In this document: positions 6,098-9,936 of the stretch, in pieces
Numbering within the stretch: the stretch's first letter is position 1
Layout of the letters: the number at the start of each line of letters is the position of its first letter
Source: Planctomycetaceae bacterium UBA6172
Lineage (GTDB): Bacteria > Planctomycetota > Planctomycetia > Pirellulales > Pirellulaceae
Direction: 5' to 3'
DNA length: 9,936 nucleotides
Assembly: GCA_002422955.1 (NCBI GenBank)
Contig: DITY01000116.1
Span: forward strand, 2,031-11,966
Program-made: the position numbers and the translations under genes
The notes under the pieces: generated by a model
What the model was told of the DNA's origin: nothing
What the model saw: the letters and a program-made list of their open reading frames with translations, nothing else
Database searches by the model: none

Positions 6098-7525
6098 CTA
6101 CGCCAGGATTTCCGAGATCACGCGGGCGCCTTCGACGCCGGTGAGCCGAGCGTCCAGCCCTTGAAACTTGACGCTGAAGGCTTCGTGTCGGATGCCGAGT
6201 TGGTTCAACATCGTGGCGTGCAGGTCGTGGACGGTGCAGACGTTTTCGACCGCGGCGTAGCCGAGTTCGTCCGAGGCGCCATGGACGATGCCCCCTCGAA
6301 TCCCGCCGCCGGCCAACCACACGGACATCGCTTTGTTGTGATGGTCGCGGCCGCTTCCCCCTTGCGACATCGGCGTCCGGCCGAACTCGCCCGCCCACAC
6401 GATCAACGTCTCGTCGAACATGCCGCGCCGCTTCAGATCGGTGATCAACGCCATGCAGGCTCGGTCGATCTCCTCGGCCTTCAACGCGACGCCATCTTTG
6501 ACGCCGCCGTGATGGTCCCAATCCTTGTGGTAGAGCTGCATGAAGCGGACACCACGCTCCGCCAAGCGGCGGGCGAGCAGGCAGTTGGCCGCGAAGGAGC
6601 CGTCGCCGGGTTGGCAGCCATAGAGCGCCAAGGTCTCCGCCGACTCGTCGCTCAGGTCCATCAGCTGCGGGATGCTGGCCTGCATCTGGAACGCCAATTC
6701 GTACTGGGCGATCCGCGTGGCGATCTCGGGATCGGATAGGGTCTGCTCGAGCTGGTGATTGAGCCGGTTGATCGCGGCCACGTCGGCCCCCTGCTGCGTT
6801 CGCGAAACGCCGGGAGGGCTGCCGAGGTACAAGACCGGGTCCCCTTTAGAACGCAATTGGACCCCTTGATAACGGCTCGGCAGGAAACCGCTGCTCCACT
6901 GCCGTCCGGCGATCGGCTGATTCTGCCCGCCCCGCCCGAGCGACGTCATGACCACGAACCCGGGCAGGTCCGCCGCTTCCGAACCGAGGCCGTAGGTGGC
7001 CCAAGCGCCCATGCTCGGCCGGCCCGCGATCTGCGATCCGGTGTTCATGAACATGTGGGCCGGGTCGTGATTGATCGCCTCGGTGGTCATCGAGCGGATC
7101 AAGCAGACGTCATCGATCACCGAGCCGAGTTGAGGAAACAGGGAGCAGATCTCGATCCCATTTTGGCCGAACTTTTGGAACGGGTGCTGAGGCCCGAAGC
7201 AGGTCAATTTCTGGCCTTGGAGCTGGGCCAACTGCTGCCCTTGAGTCATGCTCTCGGGCATCGGCTGGCCGTGCAACTCGCCGAGTTTGGGCTTCGGATC
7301 GAACGTCTCCAGCTGAGACGGCCCGCCGGCCATGGTCAGCCAAATGACCCGCTTCGCCTTCTGCGGCAGCGGCAATTCCCCGAGCACGCCGAGCGACGGC
7401 GCGGAGCTAGCCGGGGCCCCACCGAGCAACGCATGCAGGGCGACGGCACCCAAGCCTTGAGCACTCTTGCCCAGAAAGGCGCGGCGGGTTTCTGGCGAAT
7501 AGGGTGGGGTCAACATGACGAGCAT
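6098..7525 (-). CDS. DUF1501 family protein with Tat-type leader
   Basis: This 475-residue protein belongs to DUF1501, a large planctomycete family placed in the alkaline phosphatase/sulfatase-like superfamily; its substrate is unknown. The N-terminus has TRRAFLGKS (R14, R15) and then a hydrophobic region (about 22-45), so Tat export is likely. Family landmarks run in order: RVIWLTMAGGPSQLETFDPKP (59-79), INHDPAHMFMNTGSQ (151-165), RPSMGAWATYGLG (169-181), WDHHGG (336-341), AGEFGRTP (378-385), GRDHHNKAMSVWLAGGGI (392-409) and VHDLHATML (432-440). The histidine and acidic residues in these segments could bind metal. The length is typical and the C-terminus (RVISEILA) is intact. An internal ATG at codon 4 is an alternative start; neither has a clear ribosome-binding site. 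Relatives usually follow a DUF1549/DUF1553 gene, but here the upstream gene is carB, 219 bp away, and the downstream gene is the PSCyt protein. Confidence 0.92.
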   Translation of the reverse strand: MLVMLTPPYSPETRRAFLGKSAQGLGAVALHALLGGAPASSAPSLGVLGELPLPQKAKRVIWLTMAGGPSQLETFDPKPKLGELHGQPMPESMTQGQQLAQLQGQKLTCFGPQHPFQKFGQNGIEICSLFPQLGSVIDDVCLIRSMTTEAINHDPAHMFMNTGSQIAGRPSMGAWATYGLGSEAADLPGFVVMTSLGRGGQNQPIAGRQWSSGFLPSRYQGVQLRSKGDPVLYLGSPPGVSRTQQGADVAAINRLNHQLEQTLSDPEIATRIAQYELAFQMQASIPQLMDLSDESAETLALYGCQPGDGSFAANCLLARRLAERGVRFMQLYHKDWDHHGGVKDGVALKAEEIDRACMALITDLKRRGMFDETLIVWAGEFGRTPMSQGGSGRDHHNKAMSVWLAGGGIRGGIVHGASDELGYAAVENVCTVHDLHATMLNQLGIRHEAFSVKFQGLDARLTGVEGARVISEILA

Positions 7526-7635
7526 CAGCGGGAGAGGCGATTCCGGAGGGGGCGACGCGAAACGAATGCCCGCGTGCTTCTCTCATGATAAATCATCCGC
7601 GGCCCCTTCGCATGTCCTTTCCGTCAGGAAGCCGG

Positions 7636-7664
7636 CGATCGAAAACGCGAACAAGTCTCGATCG
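7636..7664. repeat. Inverted repeat CGATCGA-N15-TCGATCG upstream of the DUF1501 gene
   Basis: Perfect 7-bp arms (7636-7642 and 7658-7664) are separated by 15 bases, giving 22 bp between arm centres, about two helical turns. The repeat lies 111 bp upstream of the DUF1501 start, in the carB/DUF1501 spacer, so it could be an operator. CGATCG-type words are common in this sequence, so chance is a real possibility. A weak -10-like TATCAT lies nearer the gene (7585-7590) without a good -35 box. Confidence 0.25.
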
Positions 7665-7717
7665 AACCGACTCGCCTTCCATTCCCGAGGCCTGCTCACA
7701 CCCTCATGCGCTGACCT

Positions 7718-7732
7718 GCCCCGCGGCGGGGC
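7718..7732 (-). terminator. GC hairpin just after carB, possible terminator
   Basis: GCCCCG-CGG-CGGGGC forms a perfect 6-bp GC stem with a 3-base loop, starting 12 bases past the carB stop codon. Its position fits a carB terminator. No run of T follows on the minus strand, so it is not a standard intrinsic terminator; it might instead pause polymerase or protect the 3' end. Confidence 0.35.
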
Positions 7733-7744
7733 GATGTCCCGGCG

Positions 7745-9936
7745 TCATTCGGCGAAACGCTTTTGCAACGACTGAACCTCGAGCGAGTCGGATTTGAGAG
7801 CCGCCATCGCTTGGCAGGCGGCGAGCGCGGCCGACAGGGTGGTGATGCAGGGGACGCCCGCTTGCACGGCGGCGGCCCGAATCTTTCCTTCGTCCGTCCG
7901 CGCCCCCTTGCCGCTGGGGGTGTTGATGATCAGTTGCACCTCGCCATTCTTCAGATAATCCAACAGGTTCGGATTGCCCTCGGCGATCTTTTTGACGCGG
8001 GTGACGCGGATGCCGGCTTCCTCGATCCGCGAGGCCGTGCCGGCGGTGGCGAGGATGTTCAGGCCGAGCTCATTGATCTGCGTAGCGACTTGCGAGACTT
8101 CGTCTTTGTTTCGCGATGACAGGCTGATGAACACGTTGCCGGTCTCGGGCAACAGCGTCCCGGCGGCGACCTGACTTTTGGCGAAGGCGAGCGCGAAGGT
8201 ATCGGCCACGCCCATGACTTCGCCCGTACTCCGCATCTCCGGTCCGAGCACGATGTCGACGCCGGCGAACTTGCGGAACGGGAAGACGCTCTCCTTGACC
8301 GAAACGTGCCGTGGGATCGGCTCGTCAAAAATGCCGAGCTGGTCCAGCGTCAGGCCGGTCATCACCTTGGTCGCCAGTTTGGCGACGGCGACACCGGTCG
8401 CCTTGGCGACGAACGGCACGGTGCGGCTGGCCCGCGGGTTGACCTCCAGGACATACAGCGTCGGTTTGCCATCTTCGTCCTTGATGGCGAACTGAATGTT
8501 CATCAAGCCGACGACCTGCAGTCGGGCGGCGAGTTGGGCGGTCGCTCGGCGGATTTCGGCGAGCGTTTCCGGCGACAGGGTGAAGGTCGGGATCGCGCAG
8601 GCCGAGTCGCCGGAATGCACACCGGCTTCCTCGATGTGTTCCATGATGCCCATGACGACACAGCGGTGCGGATCGCAGAGCGCGTCGACATCGACTTCGG
8701 TGGCGTCCTCGAGGAAGCGATCGATCAATACCGGCTGACCATCGGCGGCGATGAAGGCTTCCGCGACATAGCGGTCGAATTGGGTCTGATCGTAACAAAT
8801 TTCCATCGCGCGGCCGCCGAGCACGAAGCTGGGACGGACCAACGACGGGAAGCCGATTCGCTTGACCTCTTGGCGGGCTTCCGCCATGTTTCGCGCGATG
8901 CCGCTGGGCGGTTGCTTCAGCCCCAACTCGTTGATCAGGTTGGCGAACAGCTCGCGGTCCTCGGCCGATTCGATCGTTTCGACGCTGGTGCCGATGATCG
9001 GGACGCCGGCTTCCTTCAGCCCCCGCGCCAAGTTCAGCGGTGTTTGGCCGCCGAATTGCACGATCACGCCGTGCGGGCGGATAGCGTCGCAGACGTTGAG
9101 CACGTCTTCGATCGTCAGCGGTTCGAAGAACAGCATGTCGCTGGTGTCGTAGTCCGTGCTGACGGTCTCGGGGTTACTGTTGATCATCACGCTCTGATAG
9201 CCGAGTTCGCGGAGCGCGAAGCTGGCATGGCAGCAGCAATAATCGAACTCGATCCCTTGACCGATCCGGTTGGGTCCACCGCCGAGGATGATCACCCGCT
9301 TCTGATCACCGGGAGGGGGCAACTCGTCTTCGACTTCGTAGGTGCTGTAGTAATACGGCGTTTGCGCTTCGAACTCGGCGGCGCAGGTATCGACGCTCTT
9401 GTAGACCGGTTTGACACCCAGTTCCAACCGTCGGGCGCGGACCTGCGATTCGCTCAACCCGCTGATCTTGCTCAGTTGTCGGTCCGAAAAACCGCACCGT
9501 TTCGCCGTCAGAAAATCGTCGGCCGACCAACCGCTCATTGACCCCAGGCCGAGCAGGCGATCTTCCTCTTCGACGATCTGTTTGAGATTATCCAGGAACC
9601 AGGGGTCGATGTTGGAAAGCTCGTAAATCCGCTCCAGCGACATCCCCGACTTGATCGCATACCGCAGGTAGAAAATCCGCTCGGCACGGGGGGTGCTGAG
9701 CCGCGAAATGATCTCGTCTTCGTCGGGCTGAACGTCGGTCCCCCAGAGGTCCTTGTTATCGCAGCCGAGACCGAAGGCGCCGACTTCCAAGCCGCGGAGG
9801 GCTTTTTGCAGCGATTCCTTGAAGGTCCGGCCGATCGCCATCGTCTCGCCGACGCTTTTCATCTGCGTCATCAGTGTCGAGTCGGCTTCGGGAAATTTCT
9901 CGAAGGCGAATCGCGGGATCTTGGTGACGACGTAGT
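7745..9936 (-). CDS. carB: Carbamoyl-phosphate synthase large subunit, C-terminal part (5' end beyond window)
   Basis: CarB makes carbamoyl phosphate from bicarbonate, ATP and ammonia supplied by CarA, feeding pyrimidine and arginine synthesis in the cytoplasm. The visible 729 residues begin YVVTKIPRFAFEKFP and stay open to the window edge; family members have ~1,070-1,080 residues, so about a third is missing at the N-terminus. The ATG at 9871 is internal. In visible numbering: the end of the first synthetase half (TQMKSVGETMAIGRTFKESLQ, from 23); the oligomerisation domain; the second synthetase domain with LGGGPNRIGQGIEFDYCCCHAS (217-238) and SNPETVSTDYDTSD (253-266); ATP-grasp segments VRPSFVLGGRAMEI (366-379) and VLEVNPRASRTVPF (495-508); and the MGS-like allosteric domain from about 601, with ATAGTA and NTPSGKGARTDEGK. 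In E. coli this last domain binds UMP, IMP and ornithine effectors. Nothing appears broken. It is probably unconnected with the genes downstream. Confidence 0.98.
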   Translation of the reverse strand, partial: YVVTKIPRFAFEKFPEADSTLMTQMKSVGETMAIGRTFKESLQKALRGLEVGAFGLGCDNKDLWGTDVQPDEDEIISRLSTPRAERIFYLRYAIKSGMSLERIYELSNIDPWFLDNLKQIVEEEDRLLGLGSMSGWSADDFLTAKRCGFSDRQLSKISGLSESQVRARRLELGVKPVYKSVDTCAAEFEAQTPYYYSTYEVEDELPPPGDQKRVIILGGGPNRIGQGIEFDYCCCHASFALRELGYQSVMINSNPETVSTDYDTSDMLFFEPLTIEDVLNVCDAIRPHGVIVQFGGQTPLNLARGLKEAGVPIIGTSVETIESAEDRELFANLINELGLKQPPSGIARNMAEARQEVKRIGFPSLVRPSFVLGGRAMEICYDQTQFDRYVAEAFIAADGQPVLIDRFLEDATEVDVDALCDPHRCVVMGIMEHIEEAGVHSGDSACAIPTFTLSPETLAEIRRATAQLAARLQVVGLMNIQFAIKDEDGKPTLYVLEVNPRASRTVPFVAKATGVAVAKLATKVMTGLTLDQLGIFDEPIPRHVSVKESVFPFRKFAGVDIVLGPEMRSTGEVMGVADTFALAFAKSQVAAGTLLPETGNVFISLSSRNKDEVSQVATQINELGLNILATAGTASRIEEAGIRVTRVKKIAEGNPNLLDYLKNGEVQLIINTPSGKGARTDEGKIRAAAVQAGVPCITTLSAALAACQAMAALKSDSLEVQSLQKRFAE

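Noticed and set aside
5991..6521. A 176-codon minus-strand open frame overlapping the DUF1501 gene in another frame
   Set aside because: It encodes an Arg-rich, low-complexity product, and the DUF1501 frame is clearly the coding one.
8306..9541. A 411-codon open frame on the plus strand opposite carB
   Set aside because: carB is unmistakable in this stretch on the other strand. The antisense frame encodes an Asp/Arg/Gly-rich product with no recognisable motif, typical of open antisense frames in GC-rich coding DNA.
9869..9871. ATG at 9871 as the start of carB
   Set aside because: The frame continues upstream to the window edge with the conserved CarB segment YVVTKIPRFAFEKFP, so this methionine is internal.

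Overview
The window is about 60-65% G+C by eye and looks like a chromosomal segment of a planctomycete, most likely from the Pirellulaceae or a close relative. The best evidence is a set of families greatly expanded in that phylum: a DUF1501 protein, a cytochrome-bearing DUF1587/DUF1592/DUF1588/DUF1585 protein (the 'PSCyt' type) and a DUF1552 protein. All seven genes lie on the minus strand, so transcription runs from high to low coordinates. No RNA gene, transposon, phage gene or CRISPR array is visible.

Layout in transcription order. (1) 9936-7745: the C-terminal two thirds of carB, the carbamoyl-phosphate synthase large subunit, whose start lies beyond the right edge. (2) 7744-7526: a spacer with a GC-rich hairpin just after the carB stop and a short inverted repeat. 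(3) 7525-6098: a DUF1501 protein with a twin-arginine leader. (4) 6097-5844: a spacer with a 17-bp direct-repeat array, followed by a near-perfect sigma70-type promoter. (5) 5843-3459: the exported PSCyt protein, with a haem c domain and an inserted PA14-like domain. The open frame reaches 5963, but the promoter and signal peptide argue for a start at 5843. (6) 3342-1993: a DUF1552 protein with a possible -10 box in its 116-bp leader. (7) 1910-5: three genes joined by ATGA stop/start overlaps. They encode a BFD-like [2Fe-2S] protein, a protein resembling acyl carrier protein phosphodiesterase (AcpH), and a sugar 3-epimerase of the D-tagatose/D-allulose 3-epimerase family with all expected active-site residues.

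How the genes may work together. The PSCyt and DUF1552 proteins are a recurrent planctomycete pair, probably exported and acting outside the cytoplasm; their biochemical role is not established. DUF1501 proteins usually accompany a different partner (DUF1549/DUF1553), so the DUF1501 gene beside this pair is a mixed arrangement. The three overlapping genes are almost certainly co-translated, but no pathway linking an iron-sulfur protein, an AcpH-like protein and a ketose epimerase is evident. carB is a housekeeping pyrimidine/arginine gene and is probably unrelated to the rest.

No clearly new system is visible. The best leads are the promoter and repeat array ahead of the PSCyt gene, which also correct its start, and the uncharacterised three-gene overlapping operon.
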